A stretch of DNA of 64,000 nt, taken from Azospirillum brasilense (GTDB lineage: Bacteria > Pseudomonadota > Alphaproteobacteria > Azospirillales > Azospirillaceae). The notes under the pieces are model-generated. The model worked only from the letters and a program-made list of their open reading frames with translations. It searched no databases and was not told the DNA's origin. Below, in pieces: positions 27,213 through 35,901 of this stretch (the stretch's first letter is position 1; the number at the start of each line of letters is the position of its first letter). The stretch lies in contig NZ_QOKV01000008.1 of the NCBI RefSeq assembly GCF_008365405.1, forward strand, positions 186,001-250,000, given 5' to 3'. The translations under genes and the position numbers were made by a program.

Positions 27213-27923
27213 TCAGGCCGCCTTCTCGCTTTTCCGGCCTTTCTGGTGCTCCGCGGTCCAGCGCTTGGGGTCGTGCAGATAGGCGTGGATTTCGCCCTGG
27301 GCCTGCCCGTCCAGGTAATGGCCGCGGTTCGCCACCTCCAGCACGTCCCACCAGGTCGCCAGCGCGTGCATCGTGATGCCCAGCGGGGCCAGATGCTCCT
27401 GGATCTCGTCGAAAATCCCGTATTGGAACAGCACGAACAGGTCGCGCACGTCGCAGCCCGCCTCCTTCAGCGGCTGGGCGAAGCGGGCTTTGCGGTGGCC
27501 GTCGGCGGCGATCTGCTCGACCAGGAGCACGCGCCAACCCGGCTCCACCCGCCCTTCGATCCGGTGCTTGTAATCCTGCTGGCCCTCCGGCGCTTCCTTG
27601 CGCACGAAAACGAGGGGAAGCTCCATCCGGTCGGCGATCAGCGCGGCCCAGGGCACGCCGGCCCCCTCGGCGGCGGCGATGGCGTCCAACTCGCCGTCGC
27701 CGATCTCCTGTTCGATCATCCGCAGCGCGAAGTCGAGCACCTCGTCGCGCACCGCGGGGTAGGAGAGCAGCCGCCGCCCCTCCAGATGAACCGGGCTGAC
27801 CAGCCCCGACCCGTGGCGGCACAGATGGTCCGGGTCGTACCGGACGCAGCCGGTTTCGATCAGATGGCGGGCCACGCTGATGGCCCCTTCGCGCAGTTCG
27901 ATGTCCCAAGCGTCCGGTATCAT
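27213..27923 (-). CDS. Orotate-phosphoribosyltransferase-like protein with a degenerate PRPP loop
   Basis: 236 residues from ATG 27923. It resembles PyrE-type type I phosphoribosyltransferases: ISVARHLIETGCVRYDP, AIAAAEGAGVPWAALIADRM and VFVRKEAPEGQQDYKHRIEG. The strand that should carry the PRPP signature (VxVVDDVxTTGxS) instead reads VLLVEQIAADGHRKARF, with only one acidic residue and no TTG. It may bind a phosphoribosyl compound without the standard reaction, or have another role. A further N-terminal extension in frame exists but is Arg-rich and unlikely. It converges on the GH17 gene. Confidence 0.72.
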   Translation of the reverse strand: MIPDAWDIELREGAISVARHLIETGCVRYDPDHLCRHGSGLVSPVHLEGRRLLSYPAVRDEVLDFALRMIEQEIGDGELDAIAAAEGAGVPWAALIADRMELPLVFVRKEAPEGQQDYKHRIEGRVEPGWRVLLVEQIAADGHRKARFAQPLKEAGCDVRDLFVLFQYGIFDEIQEHLAPLGITMHALATWWDVLEVANRGHYLDGQAQGEIHAYLHDPKRWTAEHQKGRKSEKAA

Positions 27924-28210
27924 GCCCTGCCCCCGTCGTTTTCCCGTTGTTTTCTCAGCTTCGGTTTTTTTCGCCTCACACCTTTCTCCCGATGATCCCC
28001 CGTTCGGGGCGGGCCGCAACCCCTCCACACGCGCCGGGCTGGGCGCTTTGGTGGTAGCCGGAACGGAGGAAGACAACGCGCCGCAGCCTCCCTCCGCCTG
28101 CAGTCGTGTGTGTGAAGGCGCCGGGGTGGTTGACACGGCCCGCCACAAACGTTGAAAAAGAGAATCGAATTGTAGCCATGCAGCTTGGCAGAGCGGGGCG
28201 GGGAGCGGCG

Positions 28211-29857
28211 ATGTCGGACATCCAGGGCTGGGGCCAGGACGAGGACGACGACCTGCTGTTCGCCGACGAGGACGCTCCAGATCCATTGTCCGCGACGTCC
28301 GGCCCCGCCGCCGCTCCCTGGAAGCTGCTGATCGTCGACGACGATCCGGAGGTGCACGCGATCACCCGCGTCGTGCTGAACGACGTGACCTTCGACGGGC
28401 GGCGCCTGCATTTCCTGTCCGCCCATTCGGGGGGCGAGGCGCGGGCGATCCTGAACGACCATCCCGACATCGCCGCCGTCCTGCTGGACGTGGTGATGGA
28501 GACGGAGGACGCCGGCCTGCGTCTGGTCCACCACATCCGGGAGGTGCTGGGCAACCGGCGGGTCCGCATCATCCTGCGCACCGGCCAGCCCGGCCAGGCG
28601 CCGGAACGGCGGGTGATCGTCAGCTACGACATCAACGACTACAAGGCCAAGAGCGAGCTGACCGCCCAGAAGCTGTTCACCACCACGGTGGCCGCCCTGC
28701 GCTCCTACCAGCACATCGACACGATCGAGCGGAACCGGCAGGGGCTGGAGACGATCGTCGACGCCGCCGGCACCCTGTTCGAGCAGCGCTCCATGGACCG
28801 CTTCGCCGTCGGCGTGGTGGAGCGGGTCGCCGCCCTGCTGCCGCGGGCGGCCGGCGCCTTCCTGTGCGCGGTGCCGTCCGGCCTAAATCCGGAAGGCCCC
28901 AATCCGGAAGGTCCCAATTCGGAAAGCCCGCCGCACGGCCGGTCGTGGGAGGCGGTGGTGCTGTGCGGAACCGGCGTCTTCGCCGATGCCGCCGGCCGAC
29001 CGGTCGGCGCCGTGCTGCCGGACGCGGCCTGCGCCGACATCGCCGCCGCCCTGGCGCGGGGCTGCAGCCTGCACCGCGACGACCACAGCGTCGCACCGTT
29101 CCAGACCCGGAGCCCCGGCCCCGTCGCGCTGTTCATCGGCGGGCATGGCGGCCTGCCCGACGTCGAGCGTCGGCTGCTGGAGATCTTCTGCTCCCGGATG
29201 TCGGTCGGGTTCGACAACGTGGCCCTCTACGAACAGCTCCGCCTCGCCCAGATCGCCACGGTGCACGCCCTGGGCAAGCTGGCCGAATACAAGGACGAGG
29301 TCACCGGGGAGCATGTCCGGCGCATCGGCCGCTGGGCCACCGCCATCGCGCGGGAACTCCAGGCGCAGGGCGCTTGCGGCGGCGCGGCGGACGACCTTTT
29401 CTGCGAGCTGATCGGGCTGGCCAGCATGCTGCACGACGTCGGCAAGGTCGCCATCCCCGACCAGATCCTGCGCAAGCCCGGCAAGCTGGCTCCCGAGGAA
29501 ATCACCCAGATGCGGGAGCACGCGACCATCGGCGGGCGCATCCTGCGCGACGCCTCCGGCCCGGTCGGCGGCCGCAGCTACCTGTCGATGGGGGCGGAGA
29601 TCGCCGAGAGCCACCACGAGAAGTTCGACGGCACCGGCTATCCCCACGGGCTGGCGGGCGACGCCATCCCGCTGTCGGGCCGCATCGTGGCGGTCGCCGA
29701 CGTCTACGACGCCCTGCTGCACCGCCGCCCCTACAAGGAGGCGTGGGAGTTGGCAGCGGTGGTCGATCTGATCCGCGCCGAGGCGGGCCGGCACTTCGAC
29801 CCGCGCGTCGTCAGCGCCTTCGTCGCGGTCCTGGAGCGCGGCGGGCCGGAGGCGTAG
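28211..29857 (+). CDS. Response regulator REC-DUF3369-HD-GYP (c-di-GMP phosphodiesterase)
   Basis: 548 residues. The receiver domain has LLIVDDDPEVHAITR with phospho-acceptor in AVLLDVVMETEDAGLRLV. The conserved bridge SYDINDYKAKSELTAQKLFT leads into DUF3369. A C-terminal HD-GYP domain has HDVGKVAIPDQIL and HHEKFDGTGYPHGLAGD, so c-di-GMP hydrolysis is predicted. A run encoding NPEGP repeats (28886-28930) interrupts the middle domain. ATG 28211 is chosen for the GGGGAGCGGCG site; an in-frame ATG at 28178 is also possible. The gene at the right end of the window has the same front half with a GGDEF output. Confidence 0.9.
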   Translation: MSDIQGWGQDEDDDLLFADEDAPDPLSATSGPAAAPWKLLIVDDDPEVHAITRVVLNDVTFDGRRLHFLSAHSGGEARAILNDHPDIAAVLLDVVMETEDAGLRLVHHIREVLGNRRVRIILRTGQPGQAPERRVIVSYDINDYKAKSELTAQKLFTTTVAALRSYQHIDTIERNRQGLETIVDAAGTLFEQRSMDRFAVGVVERVAALLPRAAGAFLCAVPSGLNPEGPNPEGPNSESPPHGRSWEAVVLCGTGVFADAAGRPVGAVLPDAACADIAAALARGCSLHRDDHSVAPFQTRSPGPVALFIGGHGGLPDVERRLLEIFCSRMSVGFDNVALYEQLRLAQIATVHALGKLAEYKDEVTGEHVRRIGRWATAIARELQAQGACGGAADDLFCELIGLASMLHDVGKVAIPDQILRKPGKLAPEEITQMREHATIGGRILRDASGPVGGRSYLSMGAEIAESHHEKFDGTGYPHGLAGDAIPLSGRIVAVADVYDALLHRRPYKEAWELAAVVDLIRAEAGRHFDPRVVSAFVAVLERGGPEA

Positions 29858-29901
29858 AGCACCCCCCGGCCGCACCGTTCCATGTGCGAGCCCCGGCCTT
29901 T

Positions 29902-32238
29902 TTAAGAACCTTGGCTGAGCGCCTCGGCCAGCGCGCGGTCGGGGTGGTTGCCGCCGACGATGAGCTGCATGGAGCCGGTCGGCACCTCCACCCCCAACTC
30001 CTCGAAGCGCTTCCTCATGCGGCGGTTGAACTCGCGCGACACGCCCCACTGCCGGGTCGGGCGGGTCTTGAAGCGCGCGGTGATCAGCTGGGTCGAGTCG
30101 GGCTGGAACTTGTCCAGGCCCATCACCTCCAGCGGCGCCATGATGTCGGGCGCGAACAGCGCGTCGGTCTGCAGGCTGGTGCCGATGTCCTTCAGCAGCT
30201 CGATCACGCGGTCGGGGTCCTCGCGGTAGGCGACCCGCACCTCGAACAGGGCGTAGGAGAAGTCCTTCGACATGTTCTTGACGGTGCTGACCGAGTTGAA
30301 GGGCACCGTGTGGATGGCGCCCGACCCGTCGCGCAGCCGGATGGAGCGGATGGAGATGGCCTCGACCACGCCGGAATGGCCGCCGCCCACATCCACCACG
30401 TCGCCGATGGAGATGCTGTCCTCGAACAGGATGAACAGGCCGGTGATGATGTCCTTGACCAGGGTCTGCGACCCGAAGCCGACGGCCAGACCGACCACAC
30501 CGGCACCGGCCAGCAGCGGCGCGATGTTGACGCCCAGCTCCGACAGGGTGATCAGCGACACCATGGTCACCAGCACCACCAGGAAGGCGTTGCGCAGCAG
30601 CGGCAGCAGGGTGCGCACCCGCGCGCTGCGCTCGATCCGCGTGCCGTTGCGGTCGGTGGAGGCGAGGAAGCGCTCGATCATCGCGCTGACCACCTCCCAG
30701 GCGACGATGGAGCCGACAAGCAGAAGGCCGATGGTGACCGTGCTGCGCAGGATGCGCTGGCCCAGCCGCGTGTCCGTCCAGGCCAGCGTGTCGAAGCCCC
30801 AGCCGTAGAGGATCATCATCGCCGCGCCGACCCAGATCACCGTCTTCACCACACGGTGCAGGAAGGGCAGGTAGAGGGAGGCGCGGTCCTTCAGCGGCGG
30901 CAGGGCGCCCTGGCTGTCCGGAACCATGCGCAGACCGCGGCGCAGGCCGCGGTTGATGCCGTTCACCAGCAGCCGGGCGACTACAGCGACCAGGATGGTG
31001 GTGCCGGTGGCGCGGGCCAGATACTCGAACCCGCCATAGACGTTCAGCACCCAGACGCCGAAGGTCACCACCACGTAGATGATCGCCAGCACGTGCCAGA
31101 CGTCGGCGAAGCGGCGGCGGGCGGAGCGCAGGACGGCGCCCTGGCCTTCCGCCTCGCGCTCCGCGGTGGCCGTCGGGTCGCCGTCGCCGGACAGCGGGTT
31201 GCCGTGCATCCAGTCGGCGACGATGCGGCGGTTCTGCAGGATCAGCGCGATCAGCATGCCGGCGATGGCCAGCCCCAGCAGCTTCAGCAGCGCCCCGTAG
31301 GCGCCCAGCGGCAGACCCAGCACATAGGCGCCCTCCGCCAGGAAATAGCCGTAGACGCCGACCGCGGCCACCCGGCGGACCCAGCGGTAGAGGCGCAGCG
31401 CGTTGGCGTCGCCCACCCGCACCATCCGCAGGGACGGCGCGAAGGGCGAGATCAGGATGCGGGCGGCGACCAGCAGGATCTGCAGGATGACGGTGGCGTT
31501 GATGACCGCCAGCGCGACCAGCCGGACGCGCGGCCCCGGCTCGCTGACCGACAGGATGGCGTAGGCGACGACGATGAAGGCGGCGATGGGCGCCAGCTCC
31601 AGCAGCGCGCGGCCGAGCAGCAGCGGCAAGCGCACCAGCACCGTGGTGCCCCGGCGGGCGGCCAGCGCGTTGCGCGGGCGGGCGAGCAGCCAGCCGACGA
31701 AGCGCTCGATCGCCAGACCGGCGGTCAGGATCATCGTCAGCTGGATGGCGATCTGCACCCAGCGGTCGCGGGCGGACGGGTCGACCATCTGCCGGTTCGC
31801 CCACTCGATGGCGCCGGGCAGCTCCTTGAACACGTTGCCGACCTGGACGAGCTGGCGGCTCAGCACGTCCATGCGCTCGGCCAGGAAGGACAGGGCGCTG
31901 GCGCCGATGGTCTCGGGCAGGGTGCTGGCCGCCGGGGCCTCCTCGGCCTTTGCCTGCTCCAGCCCTCTCTGCGCGGCGACCAGCGCCTTCAGCTGCTCGA
32001 CCAGCCGGGTGCGGGCTGCCGGGTCCTCCAGCGTCGTGATCATCGCCTGCATCTGCTCGGGCGTCGGATCGGGCGAGGCGGCGGATTCCGCGGGGGCCGC
32101 GGCGGCGGGGGCCGGCATGGCGGCCCCCGGAACCGGGCCGGCGGCCAGCGACGGCGCGGCGAGGCCGGCGAGAAGCAGCAGAAGGACGGCGAGTGCGCCC
32201 ATGCAGGGGACCGTCCACCGGGTGCGTGCGCGAAGCAT
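29902..32238 (-). CDS. Large MscS-family mechanosensitive channel (YbiO-like)
   Basis: 778 residues from ATG 32238, after AAAAGGACAGGG. A signal peptide (LLLLLAGLAAPSLAAG), an Ala/Pro-rich stretch and a helical periplasmic domain (about 60-170) precede about ten membrane helices. The MscS pore helix and beta domain follow, with VVGLAVGFGSQTLVKDIITG and FNSVSTVKNMSKDFS as signatures. The cytoplasmic vestibule ends at FEELGVEVPTGSMQ. Such channels release solutes on osmotic downshift. It converges on the HD-GYP gene with a 44-bp gap. Confidence 0.92.
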   Translation of the reverse strand: MLRARTRWTVPCMGALAVLLLLLAGLAAPSLAAGPVPGAAMPAPAAAAPAESAASPDPTPEQMQAMITTLEDPAARTRLVEQLKALVAAQRGLEQAKAEEAPAASTLPETIGASALSFLAERMDVLSRQLVQVGNVFKELPGAIEWANRQMVDPSARDRWVQIAIQLTMILTAGLAIERFVGWLLARPRNALAARRGTTVLVRLPLLLGRALLELAPIAAFIVVAYAILSVSEPGPRVRLVALAVINATVILQILLVAARILISPFAPSLRMVRVGDANALRLYRWVRRVAAVGVYGYFLAEGAYVLGLPLGAYGALLKLLGLAIAGMLIALILQNRRIVADWMHGNPLSGDGDPTATAEREAEGQGAVLRSARRRFADVWHVLAIIYVVVTFGVWVLNVYGGFEYLARATGTTILVAVVARLLVNGINRGLRRGLRMVPDSQGALPPLKDRASLYLPFLHRVVKTVIWVGAAMMILYGWGFDTLAWTDTRLGQRILRSTVTIGLLLVGSIVAWEVVSAMIERFLASTDRNGTRIERSARVRTLLPLLRNAFLVVLVTMVSLITLSELGVNIAPLLAGAGVVGLAVGFGSQTLVKDIITGLFILFEDSISIGDVVDVGGGHSGVVEAISIRSIRLRDGSGAIHTVPFNSVSTVKNMSKDFSYALFEVRVAYREDPDRVIELLKDIGTSLQTDALFAPDIMAPLEVMGLDKFQPDSTQLITARFKTRPTRQWGVSREFNRRMRKRFEELGVEVPTGSMQLIVGGNHPDRALAEALSQGS

Positions 32239-32388
32239 CCCTGTCCTTTTCCGTGATTTCAGCAATGCGGGCGTGAAGGCCGGCGACGTTATCCCGTGCC
32301 CGCCTCCTTGCCAACCCGCGCAGTTTCAGACCTTTTTGGGACGGAATTGCGGCCCCGCCCGAAGCGTCGGCGGGCTCCGGACAGGGGT

Positions 32389-34119
32389 TCAGGGGGCTTT
32401 TCCGCCAACCTGGGCGTCGTCTTGAGCACCGTCTTGCGCGTCGTCCTGCGCGACATGGCAGGCGACTCGGTGGCCCGGCGCCACGGGGGCGAGCGTCGGG
32501 GGGACCTGGGCGCAGCCGTCATGGGCGAGCGGGCAGCGCAGCCGCAGGGCGCAGCCGGTCGGCGGGCGCAGGGGGGAGGGCGGATCGCCGTGCAGCGCCG
32601 GTCGGGCCAAGCCGGCCGCCGCGATCAGCGCGCGGCTGTAGGGGTGGCGCGCTCCGGCCGCCAGAACCGCGCGGTCCGCCGACTCGACGATCCGGCCGAG
32701 CAGGAGCACCAGCACCCGCCGGGCCATCCGCAAGCCCTCCCCGGCGTCCTGGGTGGCGTAGAGCAGGGCCAGCCGGCGGCGGCGGCGGATCGCCTGCAGC
32801 AGGGCCAGGAAGTCGGCCCGCTCCGCCCCGTCGAGCGTCGCCGCCGGTTCGTCGCAGACCAGCAGGCGCGGCTCCGGCAGCAGGGCGCGGGCCAGCCCGG
32901 CGCGCGCCGCCTCGGCCGGACGGAGCGAACCGGGATAAAGGTCGAGGACCGCCGCGGGAAGCCCGACCTCCTCCAGCGCCTCGGCCAGCCGCGCGGCGCG
33001 GTCGGCTGTGGATTGGGCGGCGGAGCGGGAAGGATGCAGCGACTCCAGCGTCTCGGCGAGCTGCGCGCCGATGGTCATCAGCGGGTCGAAGGCGGCCAGC
33101 GGATCGGGGAAGAGGATTTGCAGATCCCGCCGCGCCCGGCGCATCGCCTCCGGCGGGGCGGCGGCGAGGTCGGTGCCCAGCCAGGACACCTGACCGCCGA
33201 CCGGCGGCACCAGCCGCAGGATGGCGCGGGCCAGCACCGACTTGCCGCTGCCCGTCTCGCCGAGCAGGGCCAGCGTCTCGCCCTCGGCCAGTTCGATGGA
33301 CAGGCCGTCCAGGACGGTCAGCCAGCGCTCCTCGCCGCGCCAGCCCCGCCCCAGCGGGAAGGCGACGCGCAGGTCGCGCACCGACAGGATGGGCGGGCCG
33401 GAGGGCGCCGGCTCCATCGGGGGCGGGGCGGGGGCGGGCTCCTCCTCCGGCGCTTCCAGACGCCCTTGGGCCAGGATCAGGCGGCGGTCGGCCAGATTGG
33501 AGCGGGCCAGACCGGAAGGAACCGGATCGGGTTGCGGGCGTCCGGCCAGCAGCAGCGCCGTCCCGGCCTCGCGCGTCCAGGCGGCGAGGTCGCTCAGCAG
33601 GCGGACGCGCTGGGTGGGGTCGAGTGCGGCGGCGGGGGCGTCGGCGAGCAGCAGCGCCGGCTCCGCCGCCATGGCCAGCGCCAGCGCGGCCCGCCAGCGC
33701 ATCGCCTCGCCCAGCTCGTGCGGGTGGAGCGCCAACCGGCGCGCGGCGGCTGGCACCTGGAAGCGCTCCAGCGCCTCGGCGGCACGGCGCAGGGCGGCGC
33801 GCTCGTCCAACCCGGACTGTCGGGACAGCAACTCCACGAACTGGGCGCCCAGCGTGCGAAGCGGGTCCAGGGCGCCGTCCTGGGTGACCAGGATGCGCCG
33901 CCCCCGGATCTGGATGTCCCCCAGCACCGTGACGCCTTTCGGGGCCAGCCCGGCCAGCGCGCGCAGCAGCAGCGTCTTGCCCGCCCCGGCGCCGCCCGAC
34001 AGGGCCAGCACCTCGCCGGGCTCGACGGCGAAGCTCAGCCGGTCGAGCAGGATATCGCGGCTGGTCAGCAGGGACAGCCCCTCCACCCGCAGCGGCGCGC
34101 CGTCGTCCGTTCCGCTCAC
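32389..34119 (-). CDS. Fused double ABC ATPase of a peptide-type transporter
   Basis: 576 residues with two nucleotide-binding domains in one chain. Domain 1 has Walker A GGAGAGKT (residues 42-49), but its signature is weak (ELGEAM, 135-140) and the Walker B end reads LLLADAP, with Ala at the catalytic Glu position (161). Domain 2 has Walker A GETGSGKS (287-294) and an intact LLVCDEPAATLD, though its signature is SLRPAE rather than LSGGQ. A Pro-rich linker (about 221-243) joins them. It starts at GTG 34119, overlapping the upstream permease stop, with AGGAGGGCG as ribosome binding site. Expected role: power the two permeases encoded just before it. Confidence 0.88.
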   Translation of the reverse strand: MSGTDDGAPLRVEGLSLLTSRDILLDRLSFAVEPGEVLALSGGAGAGKTLLLRALAGLAPKGVTVLGDIQIRGRRILVTQDGALDPLRTLGAQFVELLSRQSGLDERAALRRAAEALERFQVPAAARRLALHPHELGEAMRWRAALALAMAAEPALLLADAPAAALDPTQRVRLLSDLAAWTREAGTALLLAGRPQPDPVPSGLARSNLADRRLILAQGRLEAPEEEPAPAPPPMEPAPSGPPILSVRDLRVAFPLGRGWRGEERWLTVLDGLSIELAEGETLALLGETGSGKSVLARAILRLVPPVGGQVSWLGTDLAAAPPEAMRRARRDLQILFPDPLAAFDPLMTIGAQLAETLESLHPSRSAAQSTADRAARLAEALEEVGLPAAVLDLYPGSLRPAEAARAGLARALLPEPRLLVCDEPAATLDGAERADFLALLQAIRRRRRLALLYATQDAGEGLRMARRVLVLLLGRIVESADRAVLAAGARHPYSRALIAAAGLARPALHGDPPSPLRPPTGCALRLRCPLAHDGCAQVPPTLAPVAPGHRVACHVAQDDAQDGAQDDAQVGGKAP

Positions 34120-34919
34120 CGGCGCCCTCCTGCGGTGGCGGCTGTTGAGAAGGCCAGCCGCATCCCGTCGCCCACCCCGTGCAGCGCCCACAGGGTCAGC
34201 GCCAGCAGCAGCGCCGGCCCAGCCAGCGCCACGGCGTCGCCCGCGCGTGCCGCCGCGCCGATGGCGGTTCCCCAGCCGGTCACCCCCTCCGGCAGGCCGA
34301 GGCCGAGCAGGCTGGCGAGGCTTTCCGCCATCAGGGCGCGGGGAAGGGCGGTCCAGGCCGCGGCGGCGAGCGGCAGGACCGCGTTGGGCAGGATGTGGCG
34401 GCGCAGCCGGCGTCCGTTGGGAATTCCGGCGGCCTGGGCGGCGCTCAGGAACTCCCGGCGCAGCAGGGCGCGCAGCTCGTCCCGCGCGATGACGGCGACC
34501 GCCGGGGCGGCGATCAGGGCGGTCACCACCGCCATCGGCGCCAGTCCGCGCTCCGGACCCAGCAATCCGCCGGCCAGCGGCAGGACCAGCGCCAGGGGCA
34601 GGCCGGTCAGGGCGGCGGCAGGCGCCATCATCATCCGCTCCGCCCGCTCGCCCAGAGCCACCGCGGCGGCGGCCCAGAACAGGCCGAGGGTGGCCCCGCC
34701 CAGCCCGGCGAGCAGCGCGAAGGTCAGGCTCTGGTGCCCGGCGGCCAGCGCCGCCCCCACCGGGCCGCCCCCGGCGACGAGGCCGGCCGCGACCGCCAGC
34801 ATCAGGGCCGCGAGAACGGTCAGCCCCGCGGCGGCGGGCCGATGCGCGGTCAGCCGCTGCCCGGCTTTCTGCCAGGGGCCGTCGCGCCAATGAGAGTCGG
34901 TGCCGGCGGGTCCGTGCAT
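34116..34919 (-). CDS. ABC transporter permease, DppC-like
   Basis: 267 residues with about six membrane helices. An EAA-type loop is retained: RREFLSAAQAAGIPNGRRLR followed by HILPNAVLP. The start at ATG 34919 touches the stop of the previous gene (TGATG), and the stop overlaps the ATPase start, so three genes are translationally linked. A longer in-frame start at 34997 would overlap the upstream permease and encodes Arg/Pro-rich sequence. Confidence 0.85.
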   Translation of the reverse strand: MHGPAGTDSHWRDGPWQKAGQRLTAHRPAAAGLTVLAALMLAVAAGLVAGGGPVGAALAAGHQSLTFALLAGLGGATLGLFWAAAAVALGERAERMMMAPAAALTGLPLALVLPLAGGLLGPERGLAPMAVVTALIAAPAVAVIARDELRALLRREFLSAAQAAGIPNGRRLRRHILPNAVLPLAAAAWTALPRALMAESLASLLGLGLPEGVTGWGTAIGAAARAGDAVALAGPALLLALTLWALHGVGDGMRLAFSTAATAGGRR

Positions 34920-35629
34920 CAGGCCATCCGGGCGCGCGGGTCGATCCAGCCGCGCAGCGCGCCGCCCAGGGCGCCCAGCAGCACGGCGAGGCCGCACAGC
35001 CCGGCGAGCGCGGCGAAGGCCATGCCGGTATCCCCGGCGCGCGCCGCCTCGACGAACAGCCGCCCGGCACCGGAAAAGCCGGTCCCGAACAGGCTTTCCA
35101 CCGCCACGGCCGCGGTCACCGTTCCGGCCGCGGCGCTGCGCAGGCTGCCCGCCGCCGCCGACAGGCCGAGCGGCAGAGTGAGCCGCCAGAGCAGGGCGGA
35201 GCCGTCGATTCCCCGCCCACGGGCCGCCAGCAGAACGGTGTCCTCCGCCCCGGCCCGCGCCCGGCCGGCAAGCGTCGCGGCCTGGGCAGCGGCGGGCAGG
35301 GCGAGGGCGGCAAGGGCCAGCAGGAAAGGCGCCTTCGCCAGCGTGGCGGTGAAGACCGCGGCCAGCAGAAAGCCCGGCATGACCGGACCCACCCCGCCCA
35401 GCACGGCGCCGCCCGCTCCGCCCATCGCGCCGAGCAGGGCGCCGAGCACGGTCCCCAGCGCCAGCGCCGGCAAAACCAGCGCCAGCGTCGCCGGCAGGGC
35501 GGCCAGCACGGTGCCCAGCGCCGGCGCCCAGCCGGGTCCCGCCAGCGCGGCCACCACGGCGGCGGCGAGCGCGAGGCCCAGCAGGGCCGGCACCACGGCC
35601 AGCACCCGGCGCAGGACGAGCCTCAGCAT
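34919..35629 (-). CDS. ABC transporter permease, DppB-like, divergent
   Basis: 236 residues from ATG 35629 (MLRLVLRRVLAVVPALLG), shorter than typical DppB (about 310). It is very rich in Ala, Leu and Gly. The EAA-like loop, DTVLLAARGRGIDGSALLWR then LTLPLGLS, is loosely conserved. It is first gene of a three-gene minus-strand operon with no substrate-binding protein. The short length and weak motif suggest either a minimal form or a protein under relaxed constraint. Confidence 0.75.
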   Translation of the reverse strand: MLRLVLRRVLAVVPALLGLALAAAVVAALAGPGWAPALGTVLAALPATLALVLPALALGTVLGALLGAMGGAGGAVLGGVGPVMPGFLLAAVFTATLAKAPFLLALAALALPAAAQAATLAGRARAGAEDTVLLAARGRGIDGSALLWRLTLPLGLSAAAGSLRSAAAGTVTAAVAVESLFGTGFSGAGRLFVEAARAGDTGMAFAALAGLCGLAVLLGALGGALRGWIDPRARMA

Positions 35630-35901
35630 CGGCCCTGCCGAGGGAGGGTGGCCGTGACGGGGGGAGTCGACGGAGGAGCGGACAAGCGGATCACAACAGG
35701 CGGGCCATGACAAATGAGACACGGGACAATGGCGGACACGAATGGATTCCTCCTGACGGTACCCAGGTCCCGGCCGGTCGGGCAATGGAATTTCGCCTCT
35801 CGGCGGGGGGTGGGGAGGGTTGGGCGGCTGCGGTGTTGTTCGGGCATTCGCCTTCCTGGCCGGTCGCAGCCCGTCCCGGACGCACCATATGTGAACCCCC
35901 G

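Noticed and set aside
27213..28286. N-terminal extension of the PyrE-like gene up to 28286
   Set aside because: The extra 121 residues are Arg/Pro/Ser-rich with no similarity; ATG 27923 opens into a family-like N-terminus.
28864..32314. Very long open frames on both strands (over 1100 codons) across the HD-GYP and MscS genes
   Set aside because: Arg/Ala/Gln/His-rich translations of the opposite or shifted frame of GC-rich genes. No family-like sequence; the real genes explain the region.
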